A stretch of DNA of 59,091 bases, from NCBI RefSeq assembly GCF_003426775.1, contig NZ_QJUG01000017.1:1-59091 (forward strand), given 5' to 3'. The notes below the pieces were generated by a model. The model was not told where the DNA came from. It ran no database searches and saw nothing but the letters and a program-made list of their open reading frames with translations. Origin of the DNA: Allorhizocola rhizosphaerae (GTDB lineage: Bacteria > Actinomycetota > Actinomycetes > Mycobacteriales > Micromonosporaceae). Both the position numbers and the translations under genes were made by a program. Positions 7,992 to 15,297 of the stretch are shown here, piece by piece (position 1 is the stretch's first letter; each line of letters opens with the position of its first letter).

Positions 7992-9178
7992 ACATGAGGT
8001 TTTTGACGGGACGTGGATCACTTGGCGGAGTGATCCACGTCCCCCTTGCTCTTTTGCTGGTACTGGGCGGGTGCACGGCCGGCACGCCCGGCTTCACGGT
8101 CACCGCCGAGTTCGACGACGTGCTGGACCTGGTGCCGCGCGCGGCCGTGAAGGTCAACGACGTGACCGTCGGCAGCGTCGAGGAGATCTCGCTGCGCGGG
8201 TGGACCGCGGTCGTGAAGCTGCGCGTCGACCCTTCGGTGAAGCTGCCCGACAACGCCACCGCCGCCATTAGACAGTCCAGTTTGCTCGGTGAGAAGTTCG
8301 TCGCGTTGGCCGCGCCCGAGCAGACCCCGGCGGGCGAGCTGTCCGACGGGGATCTGATTCCGCTGGAGCGGACGAAGCGTGCGGCTGAGGTGGAGGAGGT
8401 GCTCGCCGCGCTCGGCATGGTGCTCAACGGGAGCGGCCTGGCCAACCTCAAGACGATCAACCACGAGGTGGCGCAGGCGCTGGAGGGCCGCGAGGGCGAG
8501 GCCAAGGAGGCGCTGCGCAACCTGGACAAGTTCATCGCCGGGCTGGACGACCAGAAGGACGACATCGTCAAGGCGATCGACGCGCTGGACCGCCTCACGA
8601 CCACGCTGGCGCAGCAGCGGCAGACGATCGGTGAGGCCGTGGAGGCGCTCGACCCCGGGCTGAGCGTGCTGGCCGAGCAGCGGGCGCAGCTCACGTCGGC
8701 GTTGACGGCGCTCGATCGGCTCAGCGTGGTCGGTACCAACGTCATAGAAAAGAGCCGGGAGGACACGCTGGCCAGCCTGAAGGCGTTGCAGCCGCTGCTG
8801 GACCAGCTCGTCAAGGCCGGCGACGATCTGCCCAAGTCGTTCGACTTCATGCTGACGTACCCGTTCCCGCCGAACGTGCAGAAGGCGATCCGGGGCAATC
8901 AGGTGAACCTGCACGCGACGCTGGACCTGGATTCGGTGGCGTTCCTGACGCAGTCGTTGATCGCGCCGCCGGACACGCCACTGTTGCCGGGGCTGCCCGG
9001 TCTGCCAAACCTTCCGCTGCCGTCGTTGCCGATTCCGTTGCCCTCCTTGCCGTTGCCGTCGCTGCCGCCGTTGCTGCCGGGGCCGAGCGGGTCGCCGCTG
9101 CTGCCGTTGCCGTCGCTGCCGTTGCACGGCGGCGGCCGCGGCGGGTTGTACGACATTCTGAGCGGGGGCCTGCGATGA
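7988..9178 (+). CDS. mceE: MceE-type lipoprotein (LprK-like)
   Basis: A signal peptide ends in the lipobox LLVLGGC (cysteine near residue 29), so this is the lipid-anchored member of the hexamer, as in mycobacterial MceE/LprK. The Mce domain shows VKVNDVTVGSVEEISLRG and IRQSSLLGEKFVALAAP, followed by a helical domain (EALRNLDKFIAGLDDQKDDI) and LTYPFPPNVQKAI. The last 60 residues are an unusual low-complexity tract of Leu-Pro repeats (LPSLPLPSLPPLLPG and variants). The codons for residues about 7-19 form a perfect 15-bp hairpin (8008-8043), annotated separately. The start and stop overlap the neighbouring genes as ATGA. Confidence 0.9.
   Translation: MNMRFLTGRGSLGGVIHVPLALLLVLGGCTAGTPGFTVTAEFDDVLDLVPRAAVKVNDVTVGSVEEISLRGWTAVVKLRVDPSVKLPDNATAAIRQSSLLGEKFVALAAPEQTPAGELSDGDLIPLERTKRAAEVEEVLAALGMVLNGSGLANLKTINHEVAQALEGREGEAKEALRNLDKFIAGLDDQKDDIVKAIDALDRLTTTLAQQRQTIGEAVEALDPGLSVLAEQRAQLTSALTALDRLSVVGTNVIEKSREDTLASLKALQPLLDQLVKAGDDLPKSFDFMLTYPFPPNVQKAIRGNQVNLHATLDLDSVAFLTQSLIAPPDTPLLPGLPGLPNLPLPSLPIPLPSLPLPSLPPLLPGPSGSPLLPLPSLPLHGGGRGGLYDILSGGLR
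8008..8043. repeat. Perfect 15-bp inverted repeat inside the mceE signal-peptide codons
   Basis: GGGACGTGGATCACT at 8008-8022 is exactly reverse-complementary to AGTGATCCACGTCCC at 8029-8043, with a 6-nt loop TGGCGG. It begins 20 bases after the mceE start codon and is translated (TGRGSLGGVIHVP). In mRNA it would form a very stable stem just downstream of the initiation region. A perfect stem of this length in coding sequence is unlikely by chance and could be a small mobile palindrome or a translation-control element. Confidence 0.85.
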
Positions 9179-10458
9179 CGATTCGGTTGAAGCTGCTGGT
9201 GTTCGCCGTTGTGAGCCTGCTCGGGATCGGCTATGTCAGCTGGACCCATCTCGGGCTGGGCGACCGGGTCTTCGGCGGGGCGTATGTGGTGCACGCCGAT
9301 TTCGCCGAGGCGGGCGGCATCTTCACGAACGCGTCGGTGTCCTATCGCGGAGTGCCGATCGGCAAGGTCGCCGCGGTGCGGTTGCACGGCTCGGGGGTTC
9401 GGGTCGACCTGCAGATTGACGGCGCTCAAAAGATTCCGGTGGAGACGGCGGCGGTCGTGGCGCTGCGGTCGGCGGTGGGGGAGCAATATGTCGACTTGCG
9501 ACCGTCCACTGCGGACGGACCGTTCCTGAAGGCGGGCGATGTCATCCCTGTGGAGCGGACGTCGACGCCCCTGCCGGTCGAGACCCTCCTGTCCAACCTG
9601 AACGCGTTGGTTGAGTCGGTCGATCCGAAGTCGCTGGGGATCTTCCTTGACGAATTGGGTACCGGGTTTGAGGGCAACGAAACCGCGTTGAGACAGCTGC
9701 TCGACGCCAACAATCTGTTGCTTGAGGATGCGGTGCGCTACCTGCCCGAGACCAAGGCGCTGATCCAAGATGGACAGACGGTGCTCAAGACGCAACTGGA
9801 GTCCGCGCAGGCGATCAAGGCGTGGGCGCAGGGGCTGGCCCAGTTGGCCGCGCGGCTGCGCGAATCCGATGGCGATCTGCGCACGTTGCTGGCCAACGGG
9901 CCGCCGGCGGCGACCGAGCTGCGCGGGCTGCTCAGCGACCTCGACCCGACCGTCGGCATGCTGCTGGGCAACCTCATCTCGGTCAACGGCGTCGCGGCGC
10001 GCCGGGTCAACGGGATCGAGATGATCCTCGTGACCTATCCGTTGGTCGTGTCCGGTGGGTTCACCGTCATGCCCGGCGATGGCACCGCCCACCTGGGACT
10101 TGTCGTCAACGCCAACGATCCGCCGCCGTGCCAGTACCAGCAGTCCGGCCAGAACACCCGCTGCACCCAGGCCGAACAGGCACAGGGGTCCTCGGTGCGC
10201 GGCACGAACAATATCCCGCGGCCGGGTGGCCCCGAACCATCGCCCGCGCCGCTCCCGCCGAGAGCCCAGGTGAGTCCTTCACTCCCTCCAGGGCCTGAGC
10301 TCTCGGCGGGGCCCACGATCGCGGGCTACGACCCCGTGACCGGGTTGGTCATCGGGCCTGACGGACGGCCGCTGCTGTTCGGCGGAGACGGCGGGCAGGC
10401 GGCGTTCGCCGGGCCGCAATCGTGGAAGCTGTTGCTGTTCTCGGGAGTCGCACCATGA
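9175..10458 (+). CDS. mceF: MceF-type Mce protein
   Basis: This last Mce subunit has 427 residues. It has an N-terminal anchor (LLVFAVVSLLGIGYVSW) and an Mce domain with VSYRGVPIGKVAAVRLHG and ALRSAVGEQYVDLRP, the usual F-type wording. A helical region follows (ETLLSNLNALVESVDPKSLG) and then a C-terminal extension with CQYQQSGQNTRC, a proline-rich stretch and GYDPVTGLVIGPDG. The proline-rich tail and the paired cysteines suggest a periplasm-like or cell-wall location. It is coupled by ATGA overlaps to mceE and to the first Mce-associated gene. Confidence 0.9.
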   Translation: MTIRLKLLVFAVVSLLGIGYVSWTHLGLGDRVFGGAYVVHADFAEAGGIFTNASVSYRGVPIGKVAAVRLHGSGVRVDLQIDGAQKIPVETAAVVALRSAVGEQYVDLRPSTADGPFLKAGDVIPVERTSTPLPVETLLSNLNALVESVDPKSLGIFLDELGTGFEGNETALRQLLDANNLLLEDAVRYLPETKALIQDGQTVLKTQLESAQAIKAWAQGLAQLAARLRESDGDLRTLLANGPPAATELRGLLSDLDPTVGMLLGNLISVNGVAARRVNGIEMILVTYPLVVSGGFTVMPGDGTAHLGLVVNANDPPPCQYQQSGQNTRCTQAEQAQGSSVRGTNNIPRPGGPEPSPAPLPPRAQVSPSLPPGPELSAGPTIAGYDPVTGLVIGPDGRPLLFGGDGGQAAFAGPQSWKLLLFSGVAP

Positions 10459-10928
10459 GATATGCGCGTTGGATAACCGCTGTGGTGATGGTGGTCGCGG
10501 TCGGCGCGACCGGCTTCGCGGGCTGGAGATGGTATGAGCGCGGCGCGGTCGAGCGTTCGCACGCGGCCGCGCTGGCAGCGGCGCGGCAGTTCACGGTGGA
10601 TTTCGTGTCGATCAGCGCGGCGACGGTCGACAAGGACATCGAGCGGGTGGTGGGCAACTCGACGGGCGACTTCCACAACGAATACACGCGGGGGCGGGCC
10701 CAGGTGCGGGCGGCCGTCGTGGAAAACGAGGTGTCTTCGCAGGGCAATGTGCTGCGTTCGGCGCTGGTGTCCGGCGACAACGACTCGGCCGTGGTGCTGG
10801 TGGCCGTCGACGCGAACGTGAAAAACGTCAAGGCACCGGCGGGTCGCCCGTCGCACTACCGCATCAAAGTGGATCTGGTGAAGGAGAACGACCGATGGCT
10901 GGTATCGCGGCTCGAATTCGTCGGTTGA
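10455..10928 (+). CDS. Mce-associated membrane protein (Mas), first
   Basis: This 157-residue protein has one N-terminal membrane helix (ITAVVMVVAVGATGFAGW). Its extracytoplasmic domain has an NTF2/SnoaL-like feel (AAARQFTVDFVSISAATVDK, NSTGDFHNEY, then RIKVDLVKENDRWLVSRLEF). Proteins of this shape (Mam/Mas, VirB8-like fold) follow mce operons and stabilise the transporter in mycobacteria (family knowledge). ATG 10455 overlaps the mceF stop. The C-terminal WLVSRLEFVG is the family-typical ending. Confidence 0.82.
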   Translation: MRYARWITAVVMVVAVGATGFAGWRWYERGAVERSHAAALAAARQFTVDFVSISAATVDKDIERVVGNSTGDFHNEYTRGRAQVRAAVVENEVSSQGNVLRSALVSGDNDSAVVLVAVDANVKNVKAPAGRPSHYRIKVDLVKENDRWLVSRLEFVG

Positions 10929-11458
10929 GTCCACCGGAGCCCTCTCCCGACGCCGATCCGCAGGCGGCGCGCGAGCCTCGGCGGGTCTCATTTCGTTGGG
11001 CGGTTCCGCCGATCGTGGCGGTCGTGTTGCTGGCGTTCGTGGCGTTGTTCGCTTGGACGCAGGAGCGTGAGGCACGCGCCCGGCAGGACGCCTCGCGTGA
11101 CTCGGTGGCGGCGGCCGAGGCGGCGGCGCGGGCGATTTTCTCCTATGACCACAAGGGTTTCGACGCGGCCGTCAACAACGGGCGGGCGTTCACGACCGGC
11201 GAGTTCACGAAGGAGTACGAGCAGACCACGTCGGCGCTCAAGCCGGCCGTCATGTCGGAGCAGGCGGTGGTGCGGGCCGAGGTCTCGGCGGCGGGCGTGG
11301 TGACGGCCTCCTCCTCGCAGGTCGAGGTGCTGCTGTACGTGAACCAGTACCGCAAGAACGTCAACATCCAGGGCGAGAAAATGGACCAGAACCGCATCGT
11401 CCTGACCATGGTCCGCACCCCGGAGGGCTGGAAGGTCATGCAAGCCTCGGCCATCTGA
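10895..11458 (+). CDS. Mce-associated membrane protein (Mas), second
   Basis: This 187-residue protein has a cytoplasmic proline-rich N-terminus, one membrane helix (AVPPIVAVVLLAFVALFAW, about residues 36-54) and an external domain. The domain ends in QNRIVLTMVRTPEGWKVMQ, the same architecture as the preceding gene. It starts 34 bases inside the upstream gene, so the two are likely co-translated and may form a heteromer. It is the last gene of the mce operon. No obvious terminator hairpin with a T-run follows it. Confidence 0.8.
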   Translation: MAGIAARIRRLSPPEPSPDADPQAAREPRRVSFRWAVPPIVAVVLLAFVALFAWTQEREARARQDASRDSVAAAEAAARAIFSYDHKGFDAAVNNGRAFTTGEFTKEYEQTTSALKPAVMSEQAVVRAEVSAAGVVTASSSQVEVLLYVNQYRKNVNIQGEKMDQNRIVLTMVRTPEGWKVMQASAI

Positions 11459-11828
11459 GGCCGCAGGAGTTTGATCACCATGCGCACCTTGCTCAGCGGC
11501 GGGTGGAGGACATGGCGAGTCGTTTGTGGACGGCCTCGAAGGGTTGGGCGGGCGAACGCGGGCTTCCGGAGCGGGTCGTGTCGGCGCCGGACGCGGCAGC
11601 GATCGGCGAGTTGCGCCGCACGACGGATCAGGGCGACGAAGAGCCTGACCCGCGATCAGGCGATCCGCGACATTCAAGCGTTGGTGCGCAACGGTTTGGT
11701 CAGGCCACGGGGGCAGCGCCAAGACGCGGGTCCACCTCATCGACGGCGTGGCGAAGGAGATGACCCCGGCCGCGCTGACGCGGTGCGGGCGCCGATGCGA
11801 GACCCTTGTCGGGAGCCGGCCGAAAGCG
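11459..11828 (+). pseudogene. Gene-poor stretch with traces of a decayed wHTH-like coding region
   Basis: No intact gene is visible in these 370 bases. Around 11644-11706 one frame reads SLTRDQAIRDIQALVRNGLV, which resembles the wing-helix end of a regulatory or Fic-type protein. From 11721 a different frame reads KTRVHLIDGVAKEMTPAAL. Split frames and the absence of a start with a ribosome-binding site suggest a remnant. The family cannot be named with confidence. Confidence 0.3.
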
Positions 11829-13196
11829 TTAGATGGCAGGGAAATCCGATGCCGCGCGCCACCCCTCAGGGTCGACGCCGCCGGGGATGGGTGCGGCCGG
11901 ATCGTATGCCTCGCGGGTGAAGATGAACGTCCCGACGTCGAAGTGGGTCAGCCGCCCGGAATTGTCGTACCCCGGACGTAGGGTCTCGCCATGGAAGTAG
12001 CCGTCCAGCCCGATCCAGGTGCCGTCCACCGCACCCGGCTTAAACCGGGCAAAGTGCGCGCCGCCGCGGCCGACCGTCGACAGGGCCAGGTGCCGGTCCG
12101 CTTCCAGGCGAAGCACAAACGCCGTCGGGCCCCAATACCATGGGCCGGTCAGCTCAAGCAGCTTCTGGTCCACCTCGGGCAGTGGCTTCCACGGCTGCGG
12201 GATGCGCGGCTCCTGCTCGGCAACGATGGAGACAAGATCGGCGACGAGCGCGCCGATCTGCGGGCCGGAGGTCGTGTTGGTGAGCGCGACCGCGCCCGCG
12301 GCGTCGTCCACACTGATCCACAGTGCGCAGAGGAAGCCGGGCATCGAGCCGGTGTGCCCAGCAAGGATCCGGCCGGCCGAGGTGCGCAGCATCTGCATGC
12401 CCAGGCCATAGCCGGCATCCCAGGCGGCGGCCGTCGACGCGGCGTGCGGAGTGCGCATCTCGGCGGCGGTGTCGGGGGAGAGCACGTCCGCGGCGCCGCC
12501 GGCCAGCAGACGGGCGAAGCGGCACAGGTCGTCGACGGTGGACCACAACTGCCCGGCGGGGGCCATGGTTCCGGTGTCCTGCACGCGTTCGGGCTGCAGC
12601 ACGTCGGCCCAGGGGTGCACGGCACAGCCAGTGGCGTGCGGGTCCTGCGGGAACAGGCTGGTCCGGGTCATCCCCAGCGGCTCGAGGATCTCGTCGCGCA
12701 GTGCCTCGCCCCACGGCCGCCCACGCAGCTTCTCCACCAGCGCGCCGAGCACGGCAAAGCCCGGGTTGGAGTAGTGGAAGCGGCGCCCTGACGGGTGTTT
12801 CATCGGCTCGTCGCCGAGCACGTCGGCCAGTGTCGGGCGCAGGTCGCCGGGCGTGCGCTCCCACCACGGGCCGGGCGACTCGGAGGCCAGCCCGGCCGTG
12901 TGCGACAGCAGCTGCCCGACCGTCACCGCGCCCAGCCCGGTTCCGGGCAGATGGTCGTCGATCCGGTCCGCCAGATCGAGCCGGCCCTCGTCACGCAGCC
13001 GCATCACCAGCACGGCGACGAAGGTCTTCGTCAAAGATCCAATTCGATATTGGGTACCGGGTTCGGCCCCGATCGCATGCGACCACACCTGTTCGCCCTC
13101 ACGCAGCACGGCGGCCATCAGCGACGGCGTCCGCCCTTCGACCTGTGCGGTGGCCACACGATGGAGCAGCGAACGGCTCGTGGAGGGCAGGAACAT
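11829..13196 (-). CDS. Serine hydrolase, beta-lactamase/class C PBP fold
   Basis: This 455-residue protein of the beta-lactamase/esterase EstB/PBP4* superfamily carries all three active-site motifs: S54-L-T-K57 (SxxK), Y142-S-N144 (YxN) and H281-T-G283 (the KTG equivalent). LLSHTAGL near residue 97 is another family hallmark. There is no signal peptide at the chosen ATG, so it is probably cytoplasmic. A C-terminal domain (about residues 340-455) resembles the lipocalin-like tail of such esterases. It stands alone, convergent with the mce operon. The substrate (ester, D-peptide or lactam) cannot be decided from sequence. Confidence 0.85.
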   Translation of the reverse strand: MFLPSTSRSLLHRVATAQVEGRTPSLMAAVLREGEQVWSHAIGAEPGTQYRIGSLTKTFVAVLVMRLRDEGRLDLADRIDDHLPGTGLGAVTVGQLLSHTAGLASESPGPWWERTPGDLRPTLADVLGDEPMKHPSGRRFHYSNPGFAVLGALVEKLRGRPWGEALRDEILEPLGMTRTSLFPQDPHATGCAVHPWADVLQPERVQDTGTMAPAGQLWSTVDDLCRFARLLAGGAADVLSPDTAAEMRTPHAASTAAAWDAGYGLGMQMLRTSAGRILAGHTGSMPGFLCALWISVDDAAGAVALTNTTSGPQIGALVADLVSIVAEQEPRIPQPWKPLPEVDQKLLELTGPWYWGPTAFVLRLEADRHLALSTVGRGGAHFARFKPGAVDGTWIGLDGYFHGETLRPGYDNSGRLTHFDVGTFIFTREAYDPAAPIPGGVDPEGWRAASDFPAI

Positions 13197-13421
13197 CGTG
13201 TGATCTTAGCGATGAAACGCTTCGCCTGTCGCGCGCGATAAACACAGCGTCCTGGGCTCCTTCCTCCAGGTGGCCGGCCCCTGGTCCCCACTGAGGGGCC
13301 GACCCACCCTCCTAGGACGCTTAGGGGATGTGACGCGTGTGGCGGGAGGTATCCCGCGTGCCGGGGGCGGGGAGGATGCGCTAGGCTGTACCAGCCGCTG
13401 CGGGAGCACCTTCAGCGGCGC

Positions 13422-13495
<74 letters not shown>

Positions 13496-13500
13496 CAGCG

Positions 13501-13542
13501 AGAGGGTTTCCGCAGGTCAGCGCCTTGCGGAAGCCCTCTTTT
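13501..13542 (+). terminator. Rho-independent terminator of the tRNA-Pro gene
   Basis: The 14-nt arm at 13501-13514 (AGAGGGTTTCCGCA) pairs with 13526-13539 (TGCGGAAGCCCTCT), with one G-T wobble and a 10-nt loop. A T-run at 13539-13542 follows. It starts 5 bases after the tRNA. Confidence 0.9.
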
Positions 13543-13669
13543 CGTGTTCGGTGATCGCGTAGAGGTCGAGCATGCCGCTTCTGGACCTCTTGACTCGGCG
13601 AGGTGACCCGAGCAAGCGGCCGGGGTTCGCTACTGCACGACCGGCCATAACGCCGGCAGCGCGCAACGC

Positions 13670-13740
13670 AGCAGCCCGGCGCTGGTGATATACGCGAATG
13701 ACCTGATCGCCTTCGCCTGCACGGTTCTGAGAGGGCCGGG
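13670..13740 (+). pseudogene. Possible reverse-transcriptase fragment (group II intron type)
   Basis: One frame reads LVIYANDLIAFACTVLRG at 13682-13735. YAND stands where group II intron reverse transcriptases have the catalytic YADD followed by a hydrophobic stretch. No flanking RT domains are recoverable, so this is at most a scrap. It lies between the tRNA-Pro terminator and a recombinase remnant, consistent with a mobile-element graveyard. A chance match cannot be excluded. Confidence 0.3.
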
Positions 13741-13817
13741 GCGCGGCAATGCGCTCCGGCTACCCGACAGATCGAACTTCGCTTCCTATTAGGACGGTTA
13801 CACGGGGCGAAGCCGCC

Positions 13818-14465
13818 GCGGCGAATAACACCAAGCGCGGGGCACGGCTCTGTGTCAGGGCATCATCATGTGCAGCACCCGCGGCGGCGGGTCGGCACCT
13901 GCTACAGCCGCAAGGACCGCGAGGCCACCTACATGTGCGCCGAGCCCACGGTGCGCTGCCGCACTGTCGTGGCCGACATCGTCGACGACGCGGTCGCGAC
14001 CCTGCTGCAAACCATGACGCCGCAACAAATCCAGCTCGCGCTCGCCGGCGCGGACGAGGTCGCCGACCGGCAGGTGCGCACTCATCGTGCCGCCGAGCCG
14101 ACGGTCGAACGCGCCCGGTACAACGCCGACCGGGCCGTACCCCGCCGGAAGCCCTCGCCATCGTGCGCCAATACGGCGCCACCCACAGCAACGAGCAGAT
14201 CGCCTGCGCACCGGCAAGAACCTGCGCTTCACCCGCGGCATGTCGCCGCCGTGCGGGGCATCTATCAGATCTTCACGCCGCGGACGCTGGCAGTGCAGGA
14301 CGAGGAGATCGGCGTCAAGCAGGCAGCCCAGCTGCTCGGCATACCGGCTGACGCCATCTACAACTGGCTGCGCCACGGTCAGGTTCCCGCCCTCGGGCTG
14401 GCTGGACGCTGGTATATCCCTGGGACGCCGAAACTGAGACTGACGGCGTCCCGTGCCGCCGGTAC
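13818..14465 (+). pseudogene. Degenerate large serine recombinase (C-terminal part)
   Basis: Family-like segments appear in shifting frames: ANNTKRGARL (about 13821), LCQGIIMCS with a zinc-ribbon cysteine, RVGTCYSRKDREATYMC, then VADIVDDAVATLLQTMTPQQ and the RAAEPTVERARYNADRA coiled coil. EALAIVRQYGATHSNEQIA follows in a second frame, RTGKNLRFTRGM in a third, and finally KQAAQLLGIPADAIYNWLRH (a helix-turn-helix) back in the first. This order matches the zinc ribbon, coiled coil and C-terminal HTH of actinobacterial transposon/phage serine recombinases. At least three frameshifts and a missing catalytic N-terminus make it inactive. Confidence 0.8.
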
Positions 14466-14483
14466 CGGGGTCGGCTCGGCCAT

Positions 14484-14501
14484 TGTCAAGTGAGCTTGAC
14501 A
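14484..14501. promoter_or_regulatory. Palindromic operator 1 upstream of the membrane protein/XRE pair
   Basis: TGTCAAGTGAGCTTGACA has 6-7-bp arms around a short spacer. A near-identical copy starts exactly 40 bp downstream (14525-14540), so both lie on the same DNA face. They precede the 14564 gene, whose partner is an XRE repressor, so autoregulation is the likely use (inference). Confidence 0.65.
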
Positions 14502-14524
14502 TCGCGATGAGTGCCTTCTATCGT

Positions 14525-14540
14525 GTCAAGTGAACTTGAC
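14525..14540. promoter_or_regulatory. Palindromic operator 2 upstream of the membrane protein/XRE pair
   Basis: GTCAAGTGAACTTGAC has perfect 7-bp arms (GTCAAGT/ACTTGAC) and a 2-bp spacer. It ends 23 bases before the GTG start at 14564, a position where a bound repressor would block transcription. Confidence 0.68.
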
Positions 14541-14563
14541 TCTCGCTGCAGGAAGGGCAACTC

Positions 14564-14983
14564 GTGCAAGCACAAAACGAGATCGGGGACTATCGCGACT
14601 CGATCAAGACAACCGTTCGACTCGTACTTTGGACACTGGCCTGGGCGGCGACGCTCGCCCTGGCCAAGTTCGGCCCCCGACTCTTGTGGGATTCACAACA
14701 ACCGGTGGCGAGCTGGGCCGCGGTGATCGTCAATCTTGTCGTCGGCATCGGATGGATCGTCGCCTTCACGCGCTATCTCCGAGCGCAGGATGAGTTGCAA
14801 CGGAAGATCCTGCAGGATGCGCTGGCGGTCACCCTCGGAGTGGGCTGGGTCGGCGGATTCTCCTATATTGTCGCGGACACCGCCGGCCTCGTCGCCAACG
14901 ACGTCAACATCGCAGTCTTCCCCGCGCTCATGGGAGTCGTCTACGCGATCGCCTTCTTCGTCGGCAGGATCAGATACCGGTGA
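14564..14983 (+). CDS. Small four-helix membrane protein paired with an XRE regulator
   Basis: This 139-residue hydrophobic protein has about four membrane segments (LVLWTLAWAATLALAKFG, AAVIVNLVVGIGWIVAF, ALAVTLGVGWVGGFSYIVA, FPALMGVVYAIAFFVG). The central loop has a charged RYLRAQDELQRKIL. GTG 14564 is preceded by GGAAGGG at 14551-14557. It overlaps the downstream regulator as GTGA, and both lie behind two identical-phase operators. Two-gene units of a DUF2178-like membrane protein and a small XRE protein are common, but I cannot assign a function. Confidence 0.72.
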   Translation: MQAQNEIGDYRDSIKTTVRLVLWTLAWAATLALAKFGPRLLWDSQQPVASWAAVIVNLVVGIGWIVAFTRYLRAQDELQRKILQDALAVTLGVGWVGGFSYIVADTAGLVANDVNIAVFPALMGVVYAIAFFVGRIRYR

Positions 14984-15174
14984 AGAACCGCATCACGGAC
15001 CTTCGGACCGAACGCGGGTGGACGCAGGCTGAACTAGCTCAGCGTATCGGCGTGTCAAGGCAGACGATCAACGCGATCGAAACAGGGAAGTTCGACCCGA
15101 GCCTTCCAACCGCCTTCCGCCTCGCCAAGCTGTTCGACCTGAAGATCGAAGAGATCTTTATCGACGATCATTGA
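14980..15174 (+). CDS. Small XRE-family transcriptional regulator
   Basis: This 64-residue single-domain HTH protein reads RTERGWTQAELAQRIGVSRQ then TINAIETGKFDPSLPTAFRL, a textbook Cro/CI fold, followed by a short KLFDLKIEEIFIDDH end. Proteins of this size and ending usually repress their own operon. GTG 14980 overlaps the upstream stop. The twin GTCAAGTGARCTTGAC palindromes upstream of the operon are the obvious candidate binding sites (inference). Confidence 0.85.
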   Translation: MKNRITDLRTERGWTQAELAQRIGVSRQTINAIETGKFDPSLPTAFRLAKLFDLKIEEIFIDDH

Positions 15175-15297
15175 CGCGTCTCGGTCCAGCCTGCACGAGC
15201 CGACCCCGCACGCCGCATACACCTTCACCACCAGGTTCAGGCTGTCCCACAACGGCGCTATGACCATCACAGCCATTGATGAATTGGAGCTACCCCC

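Noticed and set aside
14564-15174. Toxin-antitoxin module from a small membrane protein plus an XRE regulator
   Set aside because: The membrane protein has four helices and none of the features of known toxins; gene order (regulator second) is also unlike most such modules.
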